From: Byssochlamys sp. IMV 00236
Taxonomy: Eukaryota; Ascomycota; Eurotiomycetes; Eurotiales; Thermoascaceae
Assembly (NCBI GenBank): GCA_001931875.2
Contig: MSJH02000802.1
Coordinates: 38,455 to 102,454, forward strand
Length of the DNA: 64,000 bases
Direction of reading: 5' to 3'
Shown: piece by piece, positions 1 to 11,451 of the stretch
How positions within the stretch are numbered: the stretch's first letter is position 1
Layout: each line of letters begins with the position of its first letter
Notes under the pieces: generated by a model
The model's database searches: none
Told to the model about the DNA's origin: nothing
Seen by the model: the letters and a program-made list of their open reading frames with translations, nothing else
Made by a program: the position numbers and the translations under genes

Positions 1-71
1 CCCCCCCCGGATCCTCTTCCTCTCTCCCACTTCTGCTTATTTCACGCCCTTCCTCTCCAACTCCACGCTTG
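1..71 (+). other. Leader of the BolA-like gene
   Basis: Pyrimidine-rich sequence (CT tracts) directly before the first ATG of the BolA-like gene at 72. This looks like a fungal core promoter or 5' leader; the rest of the promoter lies outside the window. Confidence 0.5.
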
Positions 72-580
72 ATGTTCGCCCGCGCTTCCCTCGTGAGCAG
101 AACCTGCCGGTACATTTTCCGCGCCAACAGCGTTGCTGTCCGTCCCGCTCGTCCTTTCTCGTCCCTGTCCTCGAGAGCCTTCGCGGCCGTCGACGCAGCA
201 ATGGCCGACACGGCGAACACGTCTGGTATCTCGGCGCAGTCGCTGAAGGAGACTTTGACGAAGCAGTTGGAAGCGCAGTATGTGGAGGTGGAGGATATGT
301 CTGGTATGTCTGATTTGATGCGATGCGATGCGATGTGGTTTGGATTTGGATCTGGATAGGATGTAATGCTAATCGCTATCGTTTGTGGTATTGTATAGGT
401 GGATGTGGTCAAGCCTTCCAGGCGATCATCGTCTCTCCGCAGTTCGAGAAGAAGAACATGTTGGCTCGTCACCGTTTGGTGAACTCGGTTCTCAAGTCTG
501 AGATTGCGGCTATCCACGCGTGGACGCCAAAGTGCTATACTCCCGAGCAGTGGGCGCAGTTGCAGCAGGGACAGGCTTAG
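72..580 (+). CDS. BolA-family protein (Fra2/BOLA-like), two exons
   Basis: Exons 72-303 and 399-580 give 137 residues; the intron is GTATGT...TATAG. The C-terminal half is a complete BolA domain, with GGCGQAF followed by the signature ARHRLVN near residue 106. BolA proteins bind monothiol glutaredoxins through shared [2Fe-2S] clusters; Fra2 acts in cytosolic iron sensing and its paralogues in mitochondrial Fe-S delivery. The GGCGQAF cysteine and HR histidine are the expected ligands. The first about 43 residues are rich in Arg, Ser and Ala and lack acidic residues, as in a mitochondrial presequence. A second in-frame ATG at 201 (CAGCAATGG, good context) would give a short protein starting MADTANT, matching the usual cytosolic Fra2 length. 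I cannot tell which start is used, or whether both are. A TTG just before 72 also leaves the frame open but is not a start. Confidence 0.88.
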
Positions 581-879
581 AAGTGGGAAAGAAAAGCTGC
601 TGTGCGGAGATCTCTATGATGCGTGCTTGTCCAGACGAGATCTGCCATGTTTTAGATTGTCCGAGAGCTGAGACGGTTGCTGATTGGCCATCCGTTCTTC
701 TTTTCTCTGGATATATATGTGTATTTTAGGCGTTTTGAGGCATTGATATCTACAGTGAATACATAGCCAACTTCCGGCTTCGATCAATCAAATCTATTGG
801 ATATAAATGCTAAAGCACAATGGGATATATTGCGTGTGCTACATGTCCTGCACATGAACATCGTGATATACGTCAATGC
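581..879. other. Convergent intergenic region
   Basis: About 300 bases between two facing genes. It holds both 3' untranslated regions; A/T-rich stretches such as GATATAAATGC near 800 could serve in 3' end formation. No ORF of interest. Confidence 0.5.
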
Positions 880-1760
880 TTAGCCCAGGACCTTCTCCGC
901 GGTGGAAACTGTTGTATCGTCATTATCAGCATGCGCCCAACATCGCTAACTTGGGGTATGGACTCAATCTCGTACCATTGACACCGGTGTTGTCAGGTTC
1001 AACAAAGGCCTCCTTCACCTTTCCGTCCTCGATCTTCAGCGCGTAGCGCTTGCTGCGGGCGTTTCCGAAGATCGAGGCACTGTCAAAGGTAAGGTCGAGA
1101 GCCTCAGTGAACTTGCCGGTAGGGTCGCCAAGGAATCGAATCTACATATCGCGTTAGGTCTTCGAGATCGATAGGAAGAATGGATTGGCGTCACTTACGC
1201 CGCTCTTGCCAGTCGGGTCGAGGGACGTTCCCCAGGCCTTAGTACTGTATGCCAGGCGTTAGTCTCCATCTGATTCTGCCGGTGGAATCTTAGCTTTCAA
1301 TCCACTTACACGAAAGGATCATTCACTGAGACAACAAACACCTTTCCGGCATCCTTGAGCTTGGGGTGGTTGATGTAGCCAGGGACGTGCGTAGCCGAGC
1401 AGGCGGGGCCTGAGAAGAGTAGAGAAATAATGATTAGCAACCATATTCACGACAGTTCTCTCTCATATGAACCGTCCCTGGAAAGAGGACGCTCCCGATG
1501 CTCCCTATCCACACTCCGTTTTTCCGAAGGGTATGATAGTCCAGATACATACTGAAAGCTGCAGGGGTGCCAACAATCACACCCTTTCCCTTGAGTTCCT
1601 TGGCCAGGTTGACCTTGTTACCGGGCGAGCCCTCGACCAGGACGTCAAGGTCAGGGAGCGCGTCTCCAACCTTGACGAAGGCCGGCCGGGTGTTATGGAA
1701 CAATGCCCGCTGAGCATGGACGCGAGGAAGGGTGGTAGTAAGACGCTTAGCTGCGAACAT
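880..1760 (-). CDS. Peroxiredoxin 5 family, mitochondrial-type, five exons
   Basis: Exons on the minus strand: 1760-1553, 1409-1310, 1244-1199, 1141-976, 908-880. All junctions are GT-AG and in phase, giving 182 residues. It is a thiol peroxidase reducing H2O2 and organic peroxides. After the first splice the chain reads GTPAAFSPACSATHVPG, where Cys73 is the peroxidatic cysteine in the Prx5/PMP20 consensus (TP-AFSP-CS). The end VEPDNTGVNVSTAEKVLG is also typical. The N-terminus (MFAAKRLTTTLPRVHAQR...) has Arg/Lys and no acid over about 25 residues, so mitochondrial import is likely; there is no C-terminal SKL peroxisomal signal. It is related to the Aspergillus Asp f 3/PMP20 group, but the presequence argues for the mitochondrial member. 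The gene converges with the BolA gene. Confidence 0.9.
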
Positions 1761-4325
1761 GGTGGGCCAGAAAGAGCTTCAAATGAAAGAGATTCACAAT
1801 AAAGCAGATACTAAGCGCAAAAGACAATGCAAACAGCGGTTGGAACCTTGTGTGGCCGATATCTGGATAGTTGATGGTTGACAGGAACTGACCCCCTGGG
1901 CGAGCGCGGTTTACTCTGCTCTGATGATTACATGTTACGCGGTGGAGCTTCGAGCCATATTTCGTCATTGTTTGGAGGCAGGCCCGAGCGTCCATTTCCA
2001 GAAGGTCTTTGGAAGAGAACGAGTTTCATCGCATCGCTTCGCATAACGCGATCTTATATAACACGCAGAGATTATGAGCGATGGATAATGAGTTCGAGTC
2101 TGCAGGTGTACTTTTTTTATAAAGACCCGAATTCCACGGCGCGACGGGATAAGTTGCCACTTATGCCAATTGACTCCCGAAGGACAAGAAAGTCTGCTAA
2201 AGTAGGGGTCGAAAAAAAAGAAAAGAAAAAGAAAAACAAAGTTATATATGACGATGGCACTCGCGACAGCAGCCATAGTACCATATGTAATTAGCTGTTA
2301 GGATACGTATACTCTGCCACATCTGACCACGTCGTGCAATAACGACCTGTCAGGTCTGGGGCGTGTTGTCGGGTGCCCAATCGCAATGGCCCGAATTCTG
2401 AGGAGTTAGAACCACTACATGACATTAGGGCTTCAGTATTTTGATGACATCTCCGGCTGAATGCTGTCTGCTTGAGTGGTCGTCGCGTTCTAACAGACAT
2501 TGTACGCAAAGGTGAGTGCCGCGGCTATCGATCGGGGTGAGTCCGCGGAAAAGATTGAATGGAAACTTGCTGAGCTTACGTAGTCAACAATGTCAGCAAC
2601 TCGTGAAGATGATGCCGGTCAGCAATAATCATACTCAAGACGTGGTTGAGGATTCTGATCTTGCTGCTGCCCATAGATTATCATGGCAATAATGCTTTGA
2701 CCAACTCTCGCCGGCGCTGACTGCCCGTGATACGGGGCCAAGCAGCTTCGATAGAATCGATCTAATGACGGATGGTCCTTGCTCTAAAAATATTAGTGTA
2801 GAAACTGGGGTCATCATCGTTGTTATTTGCAATGTGCGATCACAAAGATGACTGAGAATATCTAATAGTCGCTGGAGGCTGTCGCGTAGCTGCATGCCAA
2901 CAGCAGTTCCTGGCGTCTTGGTGAGCCACATCAGGCTCTTCCGAATTTAGCACGGGAAGTGAGCAAGTATGTATGGTAGTGTCTCTTTTTTTGTTCTTTT
3001 TTTTTTTTTCGGAGCAATAATAGTCAAAATCATAATTGACTCTGGTCGACTGCGGATAAGTGTCACTGTTCGGCGTTCAAAGACGTCGTCTTGTCAGGGC
3101 TTAGGGTCAGCGTCCCAGAGGGTCACCATCTGGGTCGCCGAGAAAGCCTCTTATCCACAACACACAAAAGTCGTCCATCCGCCGTGCCGACCGGCTCCAG
3201 TTCAGGCACTTCCCCATCCTTACGGGCTTGTACTAGCCACTAGAGCTTGGGGAGAAGGGTCGTCGCGAAGGAGAGCCTCTTTGGGGCATGGATTGGGTCA
3301 CCGTTTGCTGCATCCACCCAGCCTCAAGGCTTGGGTGCGAGTTGTCTGTCTCTCTTGTCTCTCTCAAGAGGTTCCGCGTTCGTCTGGTAGTAGAGTATTA
3401 GCTTTTTGCGTAAGAACCAAACCACACAACACCACGGAGGCAAACGAGTTGGCAGCCAGCTAGCTATCTAGCTTTCCGGCTTGTTTTCCAGCGAGACAAA
3501 AGCAGAGTCGATCGATTAGAGTAGATATCTGGCCTCTGGTCAACGCTGTGATTGATGGTGTGTCCGCTGTCCCGATCGATCTCAACGTGAGCTGTTGGCG
3601 GCGGAGATTCTGCGTTAGTTAACAGCAACTCTACCCACCTTTTCTCCTGCGCGAGATCGAGGACGGAAAGCAGACGGTAGATAGTATACGAGACGGAGCG
3701 TCGTTAGTTGATTCATTCAGACAAATCCCCCCAGAATCAGGTCGAGCAACTGGAGCAGATCGAAAGCCCGACGACAGGGCCAGTTTGGCGATCGACTTTT
3801 GGTCACGGCAAGCATCTCCCGCTCTCCCCCGACGACTAACTAATAACGAACGAAAGTCGACCATCGCAGCGCATCGCATGGCCAACCCTGCAGTTATCCT
3901 CTAGAGCCCATTTCCCCTCCTTCTTCATCCTCTCCACCCCCGACGGCTGCATTTGCGTGGTTTCATCTCGCTGCTCAACTGTCTCCGCTGTCATTCCAGT
4001 CGGCCTTGATTCTGCCGGTCTCGTCTTTGCCCTTCTGCTCCTTGCGTTGGAGACAGGGCTCTTTTGTGGCTAGTTCCCGTCCGCAATCCTGGTCTCTACT
4101 CAAATGGGAGTTGGGACGATCTGCGGAAGAATCCAGCATCTCCAGCTCAACTTCGAGTCCCACTGTCACAACCTCGTGCAGCTGCTATTGTCCTCGTCAA
4201 TAGCGGGCGCTGCGTCTCCACAGCCCGGCTGAAGATTGAGCGTCTTCTTCTTTTTCGCTCTCTCCCGCTGGGACGTGTTGAACCCTCCTCCTTATCCGTT
4301 CCTATCGCGACACGTCTAGACCACC
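1761..4325. other. Long divergent intergenic region (peroxiredoxin / SKN7)
   Basis: 2.6 kb shared upstream of the peroxiredoxin (-) and SKN7 (+). It contains TTATATAA at about 2053, a long T tract at about 2989-3010 and pyrimidine-rich stretches from 3890 to 4320 consistent with a long SKN7 leader. Several open frames exist, including a 98-codon one on the minus strand (2635-2931), but none matches a family I know or shows a clear splice model. I annotate no gene here. Confidence 0.5.
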
Positions 4326-6584
4326 ATGGACGGCGGCCAGAGCTCAGCCTCCAGCTCCGCTGGGAACTCCAGCGATTTTGTAAGTATAGCATCGCGATCA
4401 TATGGCTTTGATGATACAGGATGCTGATGGCACCCATCTAGGTACGGAAATTATACAAGTAGGTCTTGTTTCTAACTACTAGCACGCTCGATCGCCAACC
4501 GATCACTCTCCGCTCTGCATCGAACCCTATCTAATCAATGTGATGACAGGATGCTGGAGGATCCGTCTTACTCAGAAATCGTTCGCTGGGGAGACGAAGG
4601 CGACAGCTTTGTGGTGTTGGAGGTAACATACCCCGTGTTCGTTGTCGAGGATCGAGAACGACCCGGCTGACTTGGGCGCCAGTGCGAAAAATTCACCAAG
4701 ACGATCCTACCCAAGCATTTCAAGCATAGCAACTTCGCCAGTTTCGTGCGTCAACTGAACAAGTATGACTTCCACAAGGTCCGACAAAACAACGAAGAAA
4801 CGGGCCAGTCGCCGTATGGACAGAATGTCAGTGATCGATGACCCTAGTGCCAAATGGACCGTCTTGAATTCGAGTGCGCTGACGCCCTGCAGGCTTGGGA
4901 ATTCAAACACCCGGAGTTCAAAGCAAACAGCAAAGATTCGCTCGATAATATCCGACGAAAGGCACCCGCGCCCCGTAAGCCGGCTCAGATGAGCGAGGAT
5001 TGCGTGCCGACTCAGCAGATCGACCTGATGAACCAACAGATCCTGGCGCAGCAACAGCAGATTCAGCACCTCTCGGACCGCTACGCGCAACTGACTGTCG
5101 ACCATCAATTGATGTTACAGGAACTGATGCGCGTGCAGAAGACGGTTCTGAACCACGAAAATGTCATCCATCAGGTCATGAACTTCCTACTGTCTGTCGA
5201 CGCCCGCCAGCGCCGCGACAGCAGAACAGCAGCGCCCTTCCACGCTCAAGCTCAGGATGGTTCGACCCTGAGCCCATCCCAGATAGGCGGCGCAGATGAC
5301 CAGCCAGCCTCGCCTCTCCAGCATGCGTCGAAACTGCTGAGTGACATGAATGCAGAGATCCAGTTCAACTTGGCCGGTATGGATTCCGTCGATGCTCACA
5401 AGACCCCAGCAGTGGTAGCGACTCCGCCGCTGGAAAATGCCCCTCGCAATGGTGCTGTGCGGCCTCCAACATCTGCAGGTTCCAGCGCTACTATGGGCTT
5501 TGCAAAGATGAATGGGGAGCTCGAATCGGTCGTCTACCCGGTCGGCACTACGAACGGAATCGATCCAATGTACAGCGAACATGTCAACAATATCCCCTAT
5601 CCTCTACCGTCGAAAGAACTCGACCCGTCAGATCCTCGTCGACAGTATGCCGATGGTCGCAAAAAGAGCACATACGTAGACCCCGGTTGGGTGCGCAGTC
5701 CACATATCTTGCTTGTTGAGGACGACGCTACCTGCCGTCAGATCGGTGGAAAATTCCTCTACTCGTTTTCTTGCGTCATTGACACTGCTGTAAGTTTGTC
5801 TCAAGCGTGTGGTTTTCCCGCAGTGCTGACAAGACTTTAGTTCGATGGACTTGAAGCCGTCAACAAAATCCAAGATGGTTCGAAATACGATCTCATCCTG
5901 ATGGACATTATCATGCCTAACTTAGATGGCGTGTCTGCTTGCCATCTTATCCGCCAATTCGATCGAACACCCATTATTGCTATGACCTCTAATATCAGAA
6001 GTGACGATATCCAACTCTACTTCCAACATGGTACAGTCTTTTCCTGGCCATCCCGGTCCATATGATGCTAACTGATGCCAGGTATGGATGATGTCCTCCC
6101 GAAACCGTTCACGCGCAAGAGTCTCCTGGATATGCTCGAGAAGCATCTGGTCCATCTCAAAACCCTGCCTCAGAGCATAGAGACTTCAGCCCCAGCAGCG
6201 GCAGTCCCGATGGCCGCGCCAGCCTCAACGGGTCCCTCCATAAAGGAGGACAGCTCTCCGGGACAATCACCAGCGGCGTCCATGAACAACTGGCAATCTC
6301 CTGGCCAATTCCAGGGCCTATCTCCCGTCCATCCAAATGTGCAACAAGTCCAAGGCCAGTATGTCCAGGCCGGGGCGGGCCCTCCTCCGTACGCCATTGA
6401 TCAGAACGGTGTCCAATATACTGCTCCCGCACCGTTGAACGCCGCGGCCGCCCGACCACAGCATCGAAGACAGCTTTCCGAGATGTCAAGCGCCGCCGAT
6501 GCCGCCAACTTCGCAAAGAGACAGCGTATCTATGCGCAAGCGCCGCAGATGGTCGGCCAAGTACCTGGACCACGTCCCGGATGA
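4326..6584 (+). CDS. skn7: SKN7/SrrA-type response regulator with HSF DNA-binding domain
   Basis: Seven exons: 4326-4379, 4442-4458 (17 bases), 4550-4622, 4683-4826, 4893-5789, 5841-6030, 6082-6584; 625 residues. Skn7 is the nuclear response regulator of the HOG-type phosphorelay and acts in oxidative, osmotic and cell-wall stress. Residues about 18-115 form an HSF-type DNA-binding domain, with FVRKLYKMLED, then [20 protein letters not shown] and WEFKHPEF. A glutamine-rich coiled coil follows (about 130-190: [17 protein letters not shown]). The receiver domain lies at about 368-480: acidic pair in LLVEDD (372-374), phospho-acceptor Asp417 in LILMDIIMP, and conserved Lys466 in LPKPF. The tail is Pro/Gln/Ala-rich and low in complexity. 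The start has a perfect Kozak-like CCACCATGG. The receiver is split by two introns. All key receiver residues are present, so it should be phosphorylatable. Confidence 0.95.
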
Positions 6585-8060
6585 ACGGATCAGAAATATT
6601 CACGTCTTGCGCCTTTGTGCCATCGCATGCTAGTTGTTTGTTCCTTCAGTGTGGGGCGTCTACTATATAATTGGCAGGAGGCTTGGCTTGCGCGGTATAT
6701 ATCTTTGGATTTTCGTCAGACCACGGCGTATACGGCGTTTTGATGACTCTCTACTTGTTCGGTAAAAAGTAAACTTTTGCACAACATCTAGCGGGGATTT
6801 TTATGTTGGCACTTCTTGAACCATCATGGGGATTTTTCTAAAAAAGAAATGGGGGGAACTTAATTGGCTCGCCTGTCTCAAAAACTACGGACTTGGGACA
6901 GGAATCTACTTGTGGCTAGTGAGATCATATTGGTTGTATCCATCACTAGGTCCCGCGTTGCGGATGACGTTCATATGGGCTGGCGATCTGCTGTTGTGCT
7001 TCGATTGCAAGTGTGCTGATTGAGCTGTCTTTTGCTATACCGGTATTCCCCTGGGGCTCTTGCGATCCATTCTCTTTATGATCTGGAATGTACATGCTAT
7101 GGTCTAGGATACTTTGTGGTTCTCCAGACCGGCAAGCTGGAATTCTGGTAGAGATTGAGAATCCTTCTAGTACTTTGTATTTAGTTCGTTATCTTCTCCT
7201 TTGGCCTCCGTTCTGAATCCAATGAAGCAAGGAGAACAGGAATCTTTTTCCCCCCCTCTTTCTTCTTTGAACTAGCAGCCAACGTAAGCCTGGCACTGTC
7301 TTGAGTCTCGGGGGTCATCCCGGACGAACGGCAGTAAGGGTTGGAATCCATGTTGATAACATCGATCAGCCTGATTCAGGCTAATTGCTAAGCGTAGAGA
7401 ATGTCTGGTAGTCCCCCCTATGGGAATTAGTTCCTAAGCATCTCTTGTAAATGCCACGCAGAATCGCAGTGCGCCTGTCTTCCTGAACCCGGTGGTCATA
7501 GAACTAAATACCGGGTGATCCACGGGCCAACCCAGGTGGAAACGAACGATTCGGGATGCCGTCGCGCTGGGGTCCAAACATCCCGCCTATCCATTTCTCC
7601 AGGTTTTATCTTTAGGTCGCCTGGAGGTCTAGACCGGCGGGACCTGAACAAGGACAGACAACCTGGAAGTCGAGGACGGTCCAGGCCTTGGATGCAGATG
7701 ATCTGGACTCTCTGCGGCTGGAGAGCCAACAGTGGCTGGGGTCGCTGTGGCGCTGTGGCCGTGCACGAGGGGTGTAAGAGCAAACACGGCAAACTTACTC
7801 GATCGGAGCGGGATGACTCCGATGGGCTTGGCGGAGTTTTTGTGCACTGCCCTTTCATAAGGTACAGACTGTTGGATGTGCTTGCTGCTTGCTCCCCAAG
7901 TCAGTCGGCCAGGTCTCGTGTGAACGGCTATTTCACTTGTCCACCATTCACCCTCGATTCTCACTGGATTTGACGTGAGTCGACCCGGTCGATTCTGGGT
8001 GCAATATCGCTACCGCGGACCCCTCCTCGTTGACATCTCGCGCGCGAGTTCGGTGGAGCT
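6585..8060. other. Intergenic region SKN7 to eIF2B epsilon
   Basis: 1.5 kb holding the SKN7 3' region and the eIF2B epsilon promoter. Overlapping 120-150-codon frames on both strands at about 7496-7973 have no recognisable similarity and no splice structure. I see no RNA gene or mobile element. Confidence 0.4.
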
Positions 8061-10512
8061 ATGGGCCCGAAACAGAAAGGAGGAGGCTCATCCAAGAGCA
8101 ATTCGAGAAGTACTGGGGAGGAGGTGGAGGAATCGCTGCAGGCCGTTGTACGTTCTAGTTATCTCTTGATCTACGGATGACTCACTTGCAATGCGGGGCC
8201 GCTTTGGCTTTTTATTTATAAAGGACGAGTTGGTTAATCATATTGGAATGGCGACAGATCCTAGCGGATACGTTCGAAACGAGATTCCAGCCGTTCACAT
8301 TGGACACTCCTAGGGTACGTCTTTGCTGCTATTTGGAAGGGTGCTGCTATAATCCGAGAGGAAGGAGAGATCGGTTGTGAATATGGAGTCATCCTGATAA
8401 TTGAGAATCAGTGTCTGCTACCGCTCGCCAACACCCCGCTTATAGAGTACACTTTGGAGTTCCTCGCAAATGCTGGAGTCGAGGAGGTTTTCCTGTACGG
8501 AGGAGCGCATTCGGATAAGCTGGAGAAGTATCTCAAGTAGGTCGATCTGCAGGTTGGCGTGTGTCCATGTTGCACAGAGGCTGACGGCGCGCTTAGTGCT
8601 TCGAAATGGAGAGCTCCCTCTTCACCATTCAAGAAGTTGACCTTCCTCAAATCGACGTCAACGTCCGTCGGAGACGTTATGCGCGACCTGGACGGCAAGC
8701 ATCTCATCACCGGTGATTTTATTGTTGTTAGCGGAGATGTTATCAGCAACCTTCCCATTGAAGGTGCATTGGCTAAACATCGGGCACGTCGTGAGGCGGA
8801 CAAGAATGCTATCATGACTATGGTTCTTCGTGAAGCGGGCAGGAACCACAGGACCAAGGCTTCGACGATATCTCCTGTCTTCGTTATCGACCCGACAAAG
8901 GACCGGTGTCTGCATTACGAAGAGATCCAGCAACATTCAGAATCAGCCCCGTCGTATCTCACCATCGATTCGGAGATTCTGACGTCACATGCTGAAATTG
9001 ATATCCGTCAGGACCTGATCGACTGCAGCATTGATATCTGCACGCCAGACGTTCTGAGCCTGTGGTCGGACAGTTTCGACTATCAGATGCCCCGAAAGCA
9101 CTTTCTCTATGGTGTGCTGAAAGACTACGAGCTGAATGGAAAGACGATACACACGCACATTATCAAGGACCACTATGCAGCACGAGTACGGAACCTGAAG
9201 GCCTACGATGCTATCAGTAAGGACGTGGTTTCGAGATGGACATATCCGTTGTGCCCGGATACGAATCTCCTTCCGGGGCACACGTATGAGCTGAGAAGGG
9301 GGAACCTTTACCAGGAGCAAGGTGTCACGCTAGCCCGGTCCTGTGTGATCGGCCGTCGAACAGTCATCGGACAGGGTACCCGCATCGGAGACAGAACTTC
9401 TGTCAGTAACACGGTTCTGGGCAGGAATTGCAAGATTGGGAAGGATGTTATCCTCGACGGCGCGTATCTCTGGGACGGAGTTGTTGTTGGCGATGGCACA
9501 GAGATTCGCCAGGCTATTATAGCTGATGGAGCAACAGTGGGTAACAAGTGTAAGGTTGAGCAGGGCTCCTTGCTGTCATATGGGGTAAAGATTGCGGATG
9601 GCACCATTGTGCCTCAAGGAACACGGATTACGCGAGCGCAGAAGGCACCCGGGGCCTCGATTACGAACGATCCGAAGATTGTCGGCGACGGAGGAGAAGG
9701 CTACGAGTTTATTCATAGTGACGATGAAGATGACGAAGATGACGATGCTAGTGTGGCTTCGTCAGGACTCAGTATGAGAAATGCCTCTCTAGATATTCTG
9801 TTTTCGAAATTGCTAATGTCTTTCTACAGTCTACAATATGGCAAACCTTTCCTTGTCCCGAGAATCAATCTCGACATTCTCTTCTGAGATGTCAGATTTC
9901 GTGGGCGCATCGCGGTCCGGCAGCTTTGGTACATCCTACTCGGACGAGGAGCGTGAAGATCACTTCCAGCATGATGCCTCTACCAGTGTCTACGATGGTC
10001 TGCGTGACGGCGTCACTGCAGATGTTGTACAGCTCGAGCTTGTCAGTCTGCGTATGAGTGCCAACGCATCTGAGCACCAGGTGCGACGAGCTGTGGTATC
10101 TGCTTTCATGAAGCGCATTCAACAGCTCATGGAAGAGGGCAAAGGTGCCGGTGACGCCGTCAAGGACGTTTTTACTAAGTACAAGGAGATTGTGGAACGC
10201 ATAATCTTCGACAAGGACAGCGACAAGAAGCCGGATCAGGTCGACCTGCTCCTGCTGATCCAGCAGGACCTTGTGCACCGTAACCGCGGTGAAACGGTGC
10301 TTCTGTTCACCTCCAAAGAGCTATACGATCTCGAAATCGTGGAGGAAGAAGCCTTTGAAGAATGGTGGGAGGATGAACGCTCCCAAAGCAGCGAAGAGCT
10401 CCGGAAGGTTCGTGCGCAGACGCAGCAGTTTGTTGACTGGCTGGCGAACGCATCAGAGGACGAGAGCGACGAGGAAGAAGACGAGGACGAGGAAGAGAGT
10501 GATGAGGAATGA
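8061..10512 (+). CDS. GCD6: Translation initiation factor eIF2B epsilon subunit (GCD6)
   Basis: Exons 8061-8147, 8258-8314, 8412-8536, 8597-9771, 9830-10512; 708 residues, close to the yeast protein. It is the catalytic subunit of eIF2B, which exchanges GDP for GTP on eIF2 and is the target of the general amino-acid control response. The N-terminal half is a nucleotidyltransferase-like domain (ILADTFETRF, then MRDLDGKHLITGDF and VVSGDVISN). A left-handed beta-helix of hexapeptide repeats follows (about 330-440: RSCVIGRRTVIGQGTRIG, NCKIGKDVIL). The C-terminal W2/HEAT-like domain is at about 540-690, with the usual aromatic/acidic EEWWEDE, and the chain ends in a very acidic tail. The fourth intron (9772-9829) falls in the acidic linker; splicing gives SGLIYNMANLSLSRES. 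Confidence 0.95.
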
Positions 10513-11451
10513 TTGAGATGATCAAAAATAATGGAATATATTCAGGGATGCCTCATATGTGTACGCAATATGTAGACCCGCGGAGATAGCATCTGCGGAA
10601 TACTAGCAAAAATAAAAGCACATATACCCGTGTTAGAATGATAGACTCAATTGTTTTTCACGAGCAAATGGGTAGAGTTTTAAAAAAATTCTACGTCTAC
10701 ATTTAATGGAGTAATACAGATGTGTAGAAAATCTCCGAAACAAACACCCCCCAGAGTATAGAAACCAAAAAGCCGAACGACAAGCCGAACAAAATACCGG
10801 ATAAACATTTCTCAAAACCAACCACTGAAGAGTAACTAGGTTAAATCAGAGTTACACCATCTCCAATAGAAGTTGCTGATTGTTCGGGGAATATGCGTTT
10901 TCATGTTCGGATATCCCGAGCCAAGTGACGTGTTTTTCCCACCCGGCCGTCGGATCACGGCAATACTATCGTCAGCATCATCGTTGTTGTCGTCCCCGAA
11001 TCCCAGAGGGGACGGAAACGGGCGGAATGAAGATCAGGAGATGATGCTTTTGCTTTTTGTGGAGCTTGTAATCAAGAAAGATCGATGGTTTCTGTATGAC
11101 TGGTTTGTTGTTTTGAGGGCTTTACTTGTCCCCATCTTTCATGCTTAATTTGATTGGATAGGTGTGTTATGTCATGAAAAGAAAATATTAAATAGGAAAG
11201 GTATATTTTAACCAGTTACCGTGGGAATGGATCTGGAGATAATCAAAGGAAACAGGGATATATAAAGCTGAGGATCTGGCAAGGGGTGTCTGGTAGATCT
11301 AGAATCTAACATGTACAACGATCGTATAGCGGTTTTACATCACTGAATATCATATTACCGGTCAAACGAAACCTCAGCTCTCTCTACCTACCCGATAGTC
11401 CTCTTCAAGTGAGAGGAACAAGAAAATCATCAATCATCACTACCGCCCATC
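10513..11451. other. Intergenic region eIF2B epsilon to amidohydrolase
   Basis: 0.94 kb with the 3' region of the upstream gene and the promoter of the amidohydrolase. It is A/T-rich, and a TATATAAAG sequence lies at about 11260, roughly 190 bases before the downstream ATG. No gene seen. Confidence 0.4.

Noticed and set aside
7496..7973. 120-152-codon frames on both strands upstream of eIF2B epsilon
   Set aside because: Neither strand shows a recognisable motif and they exclude each other.
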